A program made the position numbers and the translations under genes. Shown in pieces: positions 9,120 to 16,688 of a stretch of DNA of 64,000 nucleotides. Origin of the DNA: Methylicorpusculum oleiharenae (GTDB taxonomy: Bacteria; Pseudomonadota; Gammaproteobacteria; Methylococcales; Methylomonadaceae). The notes under the pieces were generated by a model. The model worked only from the letters and a program-made list of their open reading frames with translations, did no database searches and was not told the origin of the DNA. The first letter of the stretch is position 1. The number at the start of each line of letters is the position of its first letter. The stretch is from positions 124,001-188,000 of the forward strand of contig NZ_WUTY02000001.1 of NCBI RefSeq assembly GCF_009828925.2, read 5' to 3'.

Positions 9120-9770
9120 CCCATAAATACACAACAGTTAGACACTAAATAAAACAACTTGGTGTCTCAAAGTCATTGACACATTCCGGACCTCGTGCGT
9201 AAGAACAAGCGTCCAATCGCCTTGTTTGTCGATGAGGCACACGATCTGAACAGCCATACGCTAACCGGTCTGAAGCGTTTAATAGAAGTGATTGAGGATG
9301 GCGATGGCCGATTGTCCGTAATTCTTTCCGGACATCCGAAGTTACGCAACGATCTGCGGCGACCAACGATGGAAGAGATTGGTTTTCGTACCGATGTGTT
9401 CAACTTGGATGGTATTGCCGGCAGCCAGCGTGAATACATCCATTGGCTAATCAGTTCATGCACGAAGAGCGACATTGCCGTTGAATCCATTCTGACACAG
9501 GAAGCCATTGACCTGTTAGCAACGCGATTGCGGACACTGTTGCAAATCCAACTGCATCTCACTTTGTCGCTTGAAGCGAGCTACCCAACCGGCGGAACGC
9601 CAGTATCGGGCGATCTAGTTGAATCGGTGTTGTCACGCCAACTGGGCGACCTGAAGCCAACATTAACCCGACACGGCTATCAAGTCAAAGATCTGGTAGA
9701 GCAGTTCGAATATCAGGGTGAGTAAGTGTGCTTACTAATAATTTACTCCCAACTTTCTGCCTTGCTAAAT

Positions 9771-9796
9771 GAGTAAAAAAGGAATATTTTATACTC
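9771..9796. promoter_or_regulatory. Promoter/operator region of the BrnT/BrnA pair
   Basis: GAGTA and TACTC flank an A+T-rich 16-base centre that ends directly at the toxin ATG. BrnT/BrnA operons are known to be autorepressed through the ribbon-helix-helix antitoxin, and an inverted repeat over the promoter is expected. The site is short, so the claim is tentative. Confidence 0.35.
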
Positions 9797-10060
9797 ATGA
9801 ATGATTTCGAATACGATGACGATAAGAGTCAGGCCAATTTGGAAAAACATGGAATTGGCTTCCATGCGGCCCAAGAACTTTGGGATGACCCTGATCTTCT
9901 CGAGTTCCCTGCCAAATCCGACAATGAACCTCGATTTCTTGTCATTGGCCGTATCGGGGCAAAGCACTGGTCGGCCGTTATCACCTACAGAAATGAGAAA
10001 GTCCGTCTGATATCTGTCAGGCGATCTCGCAAGAAAGAGGTAGAGTTATATGAAAGCTAA
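9797..10060 (+). CDS. brnT: BrnT-family toxin
   Basis: 87 residues, the normal size for BrnT, a RelE-fold ribonuclease that blocks translation. Family features in order are FEYDDDKSQANLEKHGIGF at the N-terminus, an acidic DDPDLLEF turn, the RFLVIGRIG strand, and a C-terminal RLISVRRSRKKE carrying the basic residues. The toxin gene comes first and overlaps the antitoxin start by 11 bases, as is typical of brnTA. It is intact and has its own candidate promoter. It may be cargo of the transposition module upstream. Confidence 0.88.
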   Translation: MNDFEYDDDKSQANLEKHGIGFHAAQELWDDPDLLEFPAKSDNEPRFLVIGRIGAKHWSAVITYRNEKVRLISVRRSRKKEVELYES

Positions 10061-10319
10061 AGATTTCGATAAAAAATTTGATGAAGGAAAAGAAGATATT
10101 ATTGACGATCTTGACCTTTCGCGTGGTCGTCGTGTCAACCACATTCAAAAACGTATCAATGTCGATTTCCCATCTTGGGTGGTCGAATCTCTAGATCGTG
10201 AAGCCGCTCGCATAGGTGTTACGCGGCAATCAATTATAAAAGTCTGGCTGGTTGAGCGTCTAAAGGCTGAAGCAGCTAACAAGCCGCAGAATAGTGACAC
10301 CTCAAACAGCACACATTAG
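10050..10319 (+). CDS. brnA: BrnA-type antitoxin, ribbon-helix-helix
   Basis: 89 residues. The N-terminal part is acidic and charged (DEGKEDIIDDLDLSRGRR), suited to wrapping the basic BrnT toxin. The C-terminal half is a ribbon-helix-helix: the strand QKRINVDFPSWVV, then LDREAARIGVTRQSIIKVWLVERL. It neutralises BrnT and represses the shared promoter. The ATG lies inside the end of the toxin gene after a GAGGTAGAG ribosome-binding site. The pair is complete and probably functional. Confidence 0.85.
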   Translation: MKAKDFDKKFDEGKEDIIDDLDLSRGRRVNHIQKRINVDFPSWVVESLDREAARIGVTRQSIIKVWLVERLKAEAANKPQNSDTSNSTH

Positions 10320-10345
10320 CGGAGCAATAGGAATATCTGGGGGCA

Positions 10346-10442
10346 GAGTAAAATTGAATGCCAACATTTGCCTAGCCTGGCAAGGCGGATTCGCTAACAG
10401 GCCGTCCGCCATGGCTTTGAAGAATATTGGCGTTTTGCTATC
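10346..10442. repeat. Palindromic repeat family A, copy 1
   Basis: About 97 bases closely matching a second copy at 12934-13032 in the same orientation. Its ends are imperfectly inverted (GCCAACATT on the left, AATATTGGC on the right) and the middle holds a GGCGGATT-type stem. This layout suggests a small non-autonomous element or a structured REP-like unit. Copy 1 begins exactly where the homology of the broken RelE-type toxin ends, so it may have truncated that gene. Confidence 0.7.
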
Positions 10443-10660
10443 GTGACGGTGTATAGGATCCGATAGTTGTGAATGATCAGATGACGTTTCTTCCAGAAAG
10501 AAATTATTTTCCGGAGCGAGTGAGCAACGTAACGGAAACGAAGAGAGCGATTGGAACTTAGTGTAGATGTTCCGATACCAATTCATCGCGTTTTGCGGTG
10601 AATCTTCATATAAAGATAGTCATCCTTGATGTCCTGTTCGACCTCAGGAAGAATAATGAC
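10440..10660 (-). pseudogene. RelE/ParE-type toxin remnant
   Basis: Reverse-strand pieces in three frames spell a RelE-fold toxin: VIILPEVEQDIKDDYLYM, then MNWYRNIYTKFQSLSSFPLR with SLAPENNFF, then RHLIIHNYRILYTV. A frameshift with a stop separates the first two (near 10585) and another separates the last two (near 10490). No start codon is visible and the 3' end is cut by repeat copy 1. It lies directly downstream of the Phd-type antitoxin gene, in the normal antitoxin-toxin order. The toxin is therefore dead and the antitoxin orphaned. Confidence 0.75.
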
Positions 10661-10671
10661 TGATTAACGCT

Positions 10672-10971
10672 TCACCGTTCAATCGCATGTATACGCTCGA
10701 ATTCTTCAAAAAATGCCTTGATGTTCCGGCCTTTCCCCAGTTTCATGGACTCTAAGCCCTTGCGGATCCCATCAATAGCTTCCAGCTTATCTATCATGGC
10801 TTGATAGGTGGTTGCATCCTGCACCACGATTTCTGCTTGGCTATTAACCGTCAGGACTTCAGGTTGGCCAGATTGTTTTAGTCGGTCGAGATGCGTGCGC
10901 GCGTTACGCTGAAAATCGGTCAGTGAATAGATACTGTCTGTTCTTGTTAATGGCCAATTAAACTGAGCCAA
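10672..10971 (-). CDS. Phd/YefM-family antitoxin, orphaned
   Basis: 99 residues, starting at TTG (no better start is seen). The N-terminal Phd fold reads YSLTDFQRNARTHLDRLKQSG, then PEVLTVNSQAEIVVQDATTYQ. The C-terminal tail (KGRNIKAFFEEFERI) is the toxin-binding segment. In intact systems it would be followed by a RelE/ParE toxin. Here only a frameshifted remnant follows. The antitoxin itself is intact and might still bind DNA or cross-neutralise related toxins. Confidence 0.75.
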   Translation of the reverse strand: MAQFNWPLTRTDSIYSLTDFQRNARTHLDRLKQSGQPEVLTVNSQAEIVVQDATTYQAMIDKLEAIDGIRKGLESMKLGKGRNIKAFFEEFERIHAIER

Positions 10972-11444
10972 AAATGACTAAAGCCGACATTCTTGCCGCT
11001 CTGGACTCTCCCAGCCATTTGGAAATTCTGTCCCGTATCAACCCGGTAAGGCATGCATTCAAACAGGCTTTTTCACAGCCGATTCCATTCTCTCCTCCAC
11101 ATAAATCGGCCGCATTGCAAAAAGAATCCCTGATTTCCAGTGTTGCGCAAGAGGCTAAGGCATCTTATGAAGATGTTGCACTAAAGTGGTCCCCATTGTC
11201 CTTTGCAAGAAAACAAATTTATGCGCGACCTCCTGATAACCCGCATGGGAAGCTTTTGCGAACTAAGGTTATCAGGTGGGTCTCCACCAAATTCAATGAC
11301 TCCCTTAATTGATCCGGAGCCATGGTTACGCCAACGGCTTCATGGATGATTGTCTGATCCGTTTGCTCGATGTCAGCATATTTTGCGTTAACGATGAAGA
11401 TGATTGATTCCGGTCTTGGTTTCTCTGCCCTATTCACACTCACT
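10972..11444. other. Gene-poor stretch with short relic frames
   Basis: A forward frame of 112 codons (10974-11312) starts next to the antitoxin start but matches nothing I know, and its second half looks random. On the reverse strand a short segment (see 11320-11443) resembles part of a zincin-like domain. Otherwise nothing is recognised. Confidence 0.4.
11320..11443 (-). pseudogene. Possible fragment of a zincin-like metalloprotease domain
   Basis: A reverse-strand stretch reads IIFIVNAKYADIEQ, then TIIHEAVG. ADIEQ plus HEAVGH is typical of zincin-type domains found in large polyvalent proteins of mobile elements. The second zinc histidine is missing because the sequence diverges right after HEAVG. 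If real, it is only a remnant. Confidence 0.3.
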
Positions 11445-12773
11445 CTAGTTAATGATCTTGAGTGTTCTCCGCTCGGCGACGTTTAAAATGAAACGCCAAG
11501 CAGGAACAACGTTGATTTGACCGGAGTCGACAACAATTTTGTCTTCTTCATTGCGGGTGACAATGATGCCTGAAGATAACTGCAACTCGGACATTGCCTC
11601 GTTAAGCGCGGCTACTTCTCTGTTCTTTGTTTTGGAGTTAGCAATTGACTCGCAGACCTGAACAAGCATTCGGGAACCATCGCTTTCCTTGGCTATGAAA
11701 TCCACCTCCTTACCCGCTTTGGTTTTGAAATAAAAAATATCGGGAGTTAATCGGCGCAAAGCAGTGAACACTAAGTTTTCCAATAAATGTCCTGAGTTGA
11801 TGAGGATTCCCGAGCTTACGGAAGTAACCAGGGAGTGATCGATGCAGTAGATCTTCTTTGGGTTTGTATTCGACCTGGCCAAAGATGCATCAAAAATACG
11901 CACCGTGAACATGACATAGGCGTCTTCAAACCATTCAAGATAATCGGATACGGCAGATTTTGGCGCCTTATGTCCAAGCGACTTGAGATAGCCGGTCAGG
12001 TTGTTGATTGAATACAACGATGCGGTGTTGTCGATCAGCCAGTGCGCAAGATCCACAACCGCTCTCGGGTGAGAAATATCATGCCGTTCGACGAGATCAC
12101 GGAATAATATCGCGCTAAAATATTCCTGATGAATTTTTATCCGTAGCGATTTATCAAGGTTTACAACTTCTGGGAAACCTCCAGCCGTCCAGAAATCTTC
12201 AAACCCTTTCTGTATAAGAAGTCGTTTCCGCGTCGAAAGCGGCCCCCGATTTTCAATACCACGGCAATCAAGGAACTCCTGAAAAGAGAAAGGGAAAATT
12301 TCCCATGACAGGGCCCGTCCCCGCATCTGCGTCGCAATCTCTTTCGACAACATTTGCGCCGATGAACCGGTAATGTAAACTTCACATTTTTCTGTTCTCA
12401 TCAGGCGGTCCACAAAAGGCTCCCAGCCATGGATCATCTGTATCTCGTCAAAAAAACAGTAGATTTTTTCTTTGTTCTTTTTTTCCGGGAACAGTGAGAA
12501 GTAAGCTTCGAGTATTGCGGCCAAGCCTTCATGTTGAAGGCGGTGTAAACGGTCATCGAAAAAATTAAGGTAAAGGATATTCTGCCTGTCTACTCCGCTG
12601 TCGAGTAAGCGCTTCATCAGCTGGAATAGAAAAGTCGATTTACCGCCGCGTCGAACGCCTATACAAATAGTGGCCTTCTCTGTGACGGGCGTCACTTCAA
12701 TGAGTCGTGGAGTTCCTGTGTTTAAATCAATCTCCTGAAAATCCAGGATTATTTCCTTCAATGTATCGATCAT
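11445..12773 (-). CDS. AAA_14/DUF4143 ATPase
   Basis: 442 residues from ATG 12773, chosen because AAGAGG precedes it at good spacing. An upstream in-frame ATG (12809) has no clear ribosome-binding site. The P-loop is GVRRGGKSTF and the Walker B is YCFFDEIQ. The family then shows YITGSSAQMLS and a C-terminal DUF4143 nuclease-like part with VDFIAKE. Proteins of this family are common in bacteria and archaea, often as accessory genes, and their biological role is not established. It is enclosed by two direct copies of repeat A. Confidence 0.85.
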   Translation of the reverse strand: MIDTLKEIILDFQEIDLNTGTPRLIEVTPVTEKATICIGVRRGGKSTFLFQLMKRLLDSGVDRQNILYLNFFDDRLHRLQHEGLAAILEAYFSLFPEKKNKEKIYCFFDEIQMIHGWEPFVDRLMRTEKCEVYITGSSAQMLSKEIATQMRGRALSWEIFPFSFQEFLDCRGIENRGPLSTRKRLLIQKGFEDFWTAGGFPEVVNLDKSLRIKIHQEYFSAILFRDLVERHDISHPRAVVDLAHWLIDNTASLYSINNLTGYLKSLGHKAPKSAVSDYLEWFEDAYVMFTVRIFDASLARSNTNPKKIYCIDHSLVTSVSSGILINSGHLLENLVFTALRRLTPDIFYFKTKAGKEVDFIAKESDGSRMLVQVCESIANSKTKNREVAALNEAMSELQLSSGIIVTRNEEDKIVVDSGQINVVPAWRFILNVAERRTLKIIN

Positions 12774-13139
12774 TTTGCCTCTTATCGAGCTGCGGTCGCT
12801 AATCCTCATTTAGATGGAGCTGACATGGTAAACCTGCCAATCCAGCAATTAATATTACCGGATATAATAAAAACTGGAAATATTTATTACTGATACAGTA
12901 ATAATTGGGCGTTCGAAATAACTGTAATAACAAGAGTAAAAATTAAATGCCAACATTTGCCTAATCCGTAAGGCGGATTCGCCATCAGGCAATCCGCCAT
13001 AACTTTGAAAAATATTGGCGTTTTGCTATAGCGAAAACGCCCTATCGGTTATCGATTTTTACATCGGGTTGTGTTTTTTGAGCTTATTTTTCTTTGCGCT
13101 AGACGACCGCTTTTTTTCTCATACTCGTAGCTGAAAAGA
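12774..13139. other. Intergenic stretch holding repeat A copy 2
   Basis: No gene is seen. It contains the promoter region of the DUF4143 ATPase, the second palindromic repeat and an A+T-rich tail leading into the truncated WecG pseudogene. Confidence 0.5.
12934..13032. repeat. Palindromic repeat family A, copy 2
   Basis: Same orientation as copy 1. The core stem is perfect here, GGCGGATT (12971-12978) with AATCCGCC (12990-12997), and the outer inverted ends are retained. The two copies lie about 2.6 kb apart and bracket the decayed toxin-antitoxin genes and the ATPase. Confidence 0.7.
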
Positions 13140-13747
13140 CCAGTCCCTGTTCGTTAAAGCCTTGGTAACAATGGACGAATTACCGCTGGTTTGGTACGCC
13201 AATTGTGTACATAACGCTAACCTTAAAGATCGGGTCTGTGGGCCCGAGTTGATGCTGCGCTGTCTGGATGAAGGCCGGAGCAAAGTCTGGCGGCATTTTT
13301 TTCTGGGCGGTAAAGACGCCGTACTGATTGATTTGGTTAGCAAGATGCGGGAGCGCTTTCCCGATGTTGAAATCGTGGGCTGGCATTCTCCCCCTTTCAG
13401 GGCATTGTCCGAACAAGAAGATACCGTTTTGGTTGAGATGATCAATAGCCTGCAACCGGATTTTTTTATGGGTCGGGTTAGGCGCGCCTAAACTAGAAAA
13501 ATGGATTGCTGCGCATCTTGCCCGTGTCAATGTTCTGGTACAAGTCGGCGTGGGTGCCGCTTTCGATTTTCATCCGGGACATGTCAAACGTTCACCTGTC
13601 TGGATGCAAAAAACGGGCTTGGAATGGGTCTATCGCATGCTCCAGGATCGCCGGTTGATTAAGCGCTATTTGATGACCAATCCGGTATTTTTGGCGTTGT
13701 TTTTAAGAGATTTCATCAACGCAAAGATTAGGAATTTTTCTACTTAA
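13140..13747 (+). pseudogene. WecG/TagA/CpsF glycosyltransferase, N-truncated and frameshifted
   Basis: Family segments read in order: MDELPLVWYA, DRVCGPELMLRC, HFFLGG, FPDVEIVGWHSPPF. After a frame change come GLGAPKLEKWIAAHL, VGVGAAFDFHPGHVKRSPVWMQ and GLEWVYRMLQDRRLIKRY. The shift sits in a run of seven T at 13461-13467, where six would restore the frame. The first 50-60 residues are missing, and repeat A lies just upstream. An intact paralogue is at 18556-19371. Either decay or, for the indel alone, a homopolymer sequencing error is possible, but the missing N-terminus makes it a pseudogene anyway. Confidence 0.8.
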
Positions 13748-14113
13748 ATCCTGCAAACAAGCACTGAGAAAGTCAAAATAAACTTAAATCAATAATAGTA
13801 TTTATTCATATCCAGCAATTGAGTAGTCATGATTATGATGAACCATCACGCCGCAAGCCAATCCCGCGAAATTAGTGTCCGCCAGTATTCAGGAAAAAGT
13901 CCATGTCAGCGTCAGCAAGGTTTAACCAGTCAGTCTGGCTAATCCGGTGATCAAATTTTTAAAGAGTATTGGTTTCCCTCTGTGTCAGGCCGGAACGAGG
14001 ATTGGCAAGCCAAAGTCCGCTTCAATCCCGTTAAACCGACGGATAATGCGATAAAAAATATCCGACACTACCGTTCATAAATTTTTCAACTCATTCGACA
14101 GCTACGGTGGCAT
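13748..14113. other. Stretch with no intact gene
   Basis: One short forward frame near 13960-14079 ends in a run resembling protein (KEYWFPSVSGRNEDW, then VRFNPVKPTDNAIKNIRHYRS), but it has no good start and I do not recognise it. It may be a relic of another decayed gene. No repeat or RNA is seen. Confidence 0.35.
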
Positions 14114-15091
14114 TTACCGAAGTAGGATTTTTGCTAGTCCATCCCCAACTGAGGTCGTAGGTTCAAACCCGAATTCTGATCTAGCGCGTTGCTGAGAGTA
14201 TTCTGGGCCTCCTAACAAAAGAGACCCATAGACATGATCCGACGAGTATGACTTCCAATGTGGCAGCATTCCTGTCGCACCTAAGTTACGGTTAATCCAA
14301 CGCAGTTCCTGAGCAACCCGTACGACACGGACGGGCACCGGCACGAGCTTCGGAACGTGGATTTTAATTTCCGCTGAAGCAGAAACGATGGCTTGAAGGC
14401 TGGTGAGTGACGGACCAGCAATATTGGCAGTACATGAACCTGTGATATTTGACGTGCCCGCTCTAATGATAGCCTCGATCAAGTCGTCGATATACACGAG
14501 CGAGAAGCGACGTGGAGTGCGACCAGCGGTGAACACATAGTTGCTGCCAAGCATTGACGTCACGAGTCCAGTAAATCCGCATATATCGCCGGGACCGTAT
14601 ACCTGACAAGGGCGGAGTATCACGTAGCAAAAGTCACCCGGAGCGCCACGGGTAATTTCGAGTTCTGCAGCGGCCTTGCTTTGACCGTAGCTGTCATCGC
14701 CTCCCAGCGGGCAATCTTCATCAATCAATGTCTTGAGTGGAGGCGAATAAGCGCAGACAGAACTAAGGAAAACCAACCGTTTTACTCCGTTTACCAGGCA
14801 AGCCTGTAGCAGCGTTCGAGTGCCGTCGCGGTTAATGTGCCATTGTGCTGAATGCCCGCCCTTGCCGGGAACGATTGCGGCAAGATGGTAGACCACCGAG
14901 ACTCCTCGAAGCGCTGCCGTTATCGATTGTTTAACGGTAATATCGCCGCGGAACCACTGTACGCCTTGAATTTTCAGAATATTCGTGCCGCCTCGCGTTA
15001 AAGCATTTACCTGTTGCCCATCAGCGGCCAGCCTGCGAATCAAGTGGCTGCCGACAAATCCCGTTGCACCTGTTACCAGTGATACTTCCAC
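14114..15091 (-). CDS. NAD(P)-dependent sugar epimerase/dehydratase
   Basis: 325 residues from GTG 15091. This start is chosen because the Rossmann motif TGATGFVGSHL follows immediately and the upstream extension would overlap the radical SAM gene. Extended short-chain dehydrogenase features are a serine in FLSSVCAYSP and the YGQSK active-site pair, then ILRPCQVYGPGD. It acts on a nucleotide sugar or related cyclic alcohol, substrate unknown. It is the last gene of the reverse-strand glycoconjugate locus, 5 bases after the radical SAM stop, so co-transcription is likely. Confidence 0.8.
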   Translation of the reverse strand: MEVSLVTGATGFVGSHLIRRLAADGQQVNALTRGGTNILKIQGVQWFRGDITVKQSITAALRGVSVVYHLAAIVPGKGGHSAQWHINRDGTRTLLQACLVNGVKRLVFLSSVCAYSPPLKTLIDEDCPLGGDDSYGQSKAAAELEITRGAPGDFCYVILRPCQVYGPGDICGFTGLVTSMLGSNYVFTAGRTPRRFSLVYIDDLIEAIIRAGTSNITGSCTANIAGPSLTSLQAIVSASAEIKIHVPKLVPVPVRVVRVAQELRWINRNLGATGMLPHWKSYSSDHVYGSLLLGGPEYSQQRARSEFGFEPTTSVGDGLAKILLR

Positions 15092-15095
15092 AAAC

Positions 15096-16595
15096 TTAGC
15101 CGTTAGCCCGGATAGCGTTTCGGATAGCGTATATTGCACCTTTAGGGTATCGTAGAATCAGACGGACGTTGTAGATAAGTTCGCTAATGGATATAAGCGA
15201 TCTGAGCGCAAAAATGATGAGACGCTTGCGTAGATAGGCACGGTAAATCGATTGAATGATTTCGGGGTCGAAATCGGCAGTCTTGACCTGATTGTATTCA
15301 GTTTCAATTGTCCCATTATGCAAGCCTTGTGCGGCAATTTCATGGTAAACATCGGTGCCGGGAATAGGTATCAATGGCTGTAACATCGGCACAACGCCGA
15401 ACCGCCAATAGCGGTCCAGCGCATAAGCAACGGTTGCTTGAATATCGCTCAGGCTTTCGCCAGGAAAACCGATGATATAAAAAGCATGAAGACGAAGACC
15501 GGCTTCGTGACAATAACGCATCATTGCTTCAACTTGTTGGAGGTCCAGCCGCTTGCGAACGATATTATCGATAACGCTTTGCACGCCCGATTCAATAGCG
15601 ACGGTCAGGAATTGGCAGCCTGATTCCTTGGCGCGGTGGACTCGAGGCAGGGTCCACGCATCTCCACGAACGCCGTTTGGGGTATCCCATTTAATTTTGG
15701 GGTTGAAGGTCATCATGTAATCGACGATTTCATCATAACGCCCGGGAACATGCACCAAGTTGTCGTCTTCGAAATGAATAAAGTCGACGCCGTAGTCGTC
15801 TACCAGAAGCTTGATGTGCCTGCGTGTGTACTCAGGCGAATTCGCCCGGAACTTGTAACCCATCGTGGTTTGAATGGAACAAAATACACACTTATGCGGG
15901 CAACCGCGACTGGTCAGTAAACTGATCGGCCGCTCACCCCATTCCCGAAACCGCGGCGATAGTCCGCGCCGAGCCAGCGCAAAATATTCCTCCATCGGAA
16001 TAAGATCATAAGCCGGTAGTGGTAATTCGTCTAATGGATCTATAAACGACACCGGCGCGCGCGGGTTAGATCGAAGCAACTTCAAGTCCTCCGGCTCGCC
16101 GATGACACCGGGTAAATGCGGATTATTCTCGCCTTGCTGCAAGGCAATCAACAGCTGAGTCAGGCGCTCCTCGCCTTCACCCACGACTACATAATCAATA
16201 GATGGGCGCATTAGCGCTTCGATAGGAAAAACCGAGACGTGCGGTCCGCCAATGACAACAATCGCATCGGGTGCGATACGCTTGGCCAGATCGGCAAAGT
16301 GATAAGCCCGTTCGATTTGCGCTGTGAACATATTGGAGATCCCGATAACATCGGGATTGGCCGCACGAATCCGGGCTTCCATCTGCTCGTCGGTATCGCC
16401 GAAAATCCATTGCTTGCCTTCATTCCGTATGTCCGCGCTCATGCGCGCGTCGTAGATCTGAATTGATCCGCGCCATTGGCTTTCCCGCAGATATGCGGCA
16501 ATAGACAGCAAACCCACCGGCGGGCTTATAGCAGGCCGGGCTTTCATACCATCCAATTGAACGCGTTGATTCGGCACACAAAGCATAAGTTTCAT
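15096..16595 (-). CDS. B12-binding radical SAM enzyme (first of a pair)
   Basis: 499 residues. An N-terminal cobalamin-binding Rossmann domain (PPVGLLSIAAYLRE, DVIGISNMFTAQ, VVIGGPHVSVFP, VVVGEGEERLTQL) is followed by the radical SAM barrel with the cluster motif C232-P-H-K-C236-V-F-C239. Later core segments include FEDDNL, AIESG and IIGFPGE. Class B enzymes of this kind methylate unactivated carbons or make C-C bonds. The C-terminal 70 residues are basic and hydrophobic, hinting at membrane association. Gene order with epimerases, PIG-L and glycosyltransferases suggests modification of a lipid-linked glycan or lipid. Substrate unknown. Confidence 0.85.
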   Translation of the reverse strand: MKLMLCVPNQRVQLDGMKARPAISPPVGLLSIAAYLRESQWRGSIQIYDARMSADIRNEGKQWIFGDTDEQMEARIRAANPDVIGISNMFTAQIERAYHFADLAKRIAPDAIVVIGGPHVSVFPIEALMRPSIDYVVVGEGEERLTQLLIALQQGENNPHLPGVIGEPEDLKLLRSNPRAPVSFIDPLDELPLPAYDLIPMEEYFALARRGLSPRFREWGERPISLLTSRGCPHKCVFCSIQTTMGYKFRANSPEYTRRHIKLLVDDYGVDFIHFEDDNLVHVPGRYDEIVDYMMTFNPKIKWDTPNGVRGDAWTLPRVHRAKESGCQFLTVAIESGVQSVIDNIVRKRLDLQQVEAMMRYCHEAGLRLHAFYIIGFPGESLSDIQATVAYALDRYWRFGVVPMLQPLIPIPGTDVYHEIAAQGLHNGTIETEYNQVKTADFDPEIIQSIYRAYLRKRLIIFALRSLISISELIYNVRLILRYPKGAIYAIRNAIRANG

Positions 16596-16688
16596 TGTTA
16601 TGGATTCCCGAATGGTTTTTCTTCCGACAAGGACCTGACTTCGCAGTTTGTTTCGTGTTTGCGTTACAATGAGTCTCTAAAAGAAACA

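Larger units (their letters stand above)
7551..9188 (+). mobile_element. IS3-family insertion sequence with 4-bp target duplication
   Basis: About 1.64 kb inserted in the ATPase gene. The ends share an imperfect inverted repeat: TGTGCCAAT then TGAGACACC on the left (7555-7578), and TGTGTCAAT then TGAGACACC on the right, read on the reverse strand (9183-9161). GACC is present on both sides (7547-7550 and 9189-9192), the 3-4 base duplication usual for this family. Exact ends could shift by up to 5 bases. It carries orfA and orfB with a slippery A-run between. Its G+C-rich codons contrast with the host region. Confidence 0.8.
4920..9725 (+). mobile_element. Recombinase/DDE transposase/AAA ATPase transposition module (Tn402/Mu-like), interrupted
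   Basis: Three co-directional genes form a transposition module: a serine recombinase (5013-5573), a DDE transposase (5557-7212) and an AAA ATPase starting at 7202. Their overlaps indicate coupled translation. The gene set corresponds to TniR, TniA and TniB of Tn402/Tn5053-type elements. The ATPase reading frame is split by an IS3-family insertion at 7551-9188, so the element is presumably immobile unless ATPase is supplied from elsewhere. I could not identify terminal inverted repeats, so both borders are approximate. The BrnT/BrnA pair immediately downstream may be cargo. Confidence 0.65.
7202..9725 (+). pseudogene. AAA ATPase (TniB/ExeA-like) split by an IS3-family element
   Basis: The first part (7202-7550) encodes the N-terminus with the P-loop GVVGSGKT. 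The second part (from about 9189 to 9725) resumes in register with LVRKNKRP and a Walker B in ALFVDEAHDL. Removing 7551-9188 and one copy of the flanking GACC rejoins RELRD to LVRK as expected for an intact protein of about 290 residues. In this family the ATPase selects target DNA and activates the DDE transposase. The 11-base overlap with the transposase gene shows an operon. The disruption is recent-looking, since both halves remain open. Confidence 0.85.

Noticed and set aside
4920-10319. A CRISPR-associated or Tn7-like guided transposon
   Set aside because: Recombinase, TniA-like and TniB-like genes are present, but there is no TniQ, no Cas gene and no repeat array.
10974-11312. 112-codon forward frame divergent from the antitoxin
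   Set aside because: No recognisable domain, and the second half looks random; kept only as part of a gene-poor stretch.
14140-14175. GGTTCAAACCC resembling a tRNA T-loop
   Set aside because: No acceptor, D or anticodon stem can be built around it, and it lies inside the epimerase coding sequence.
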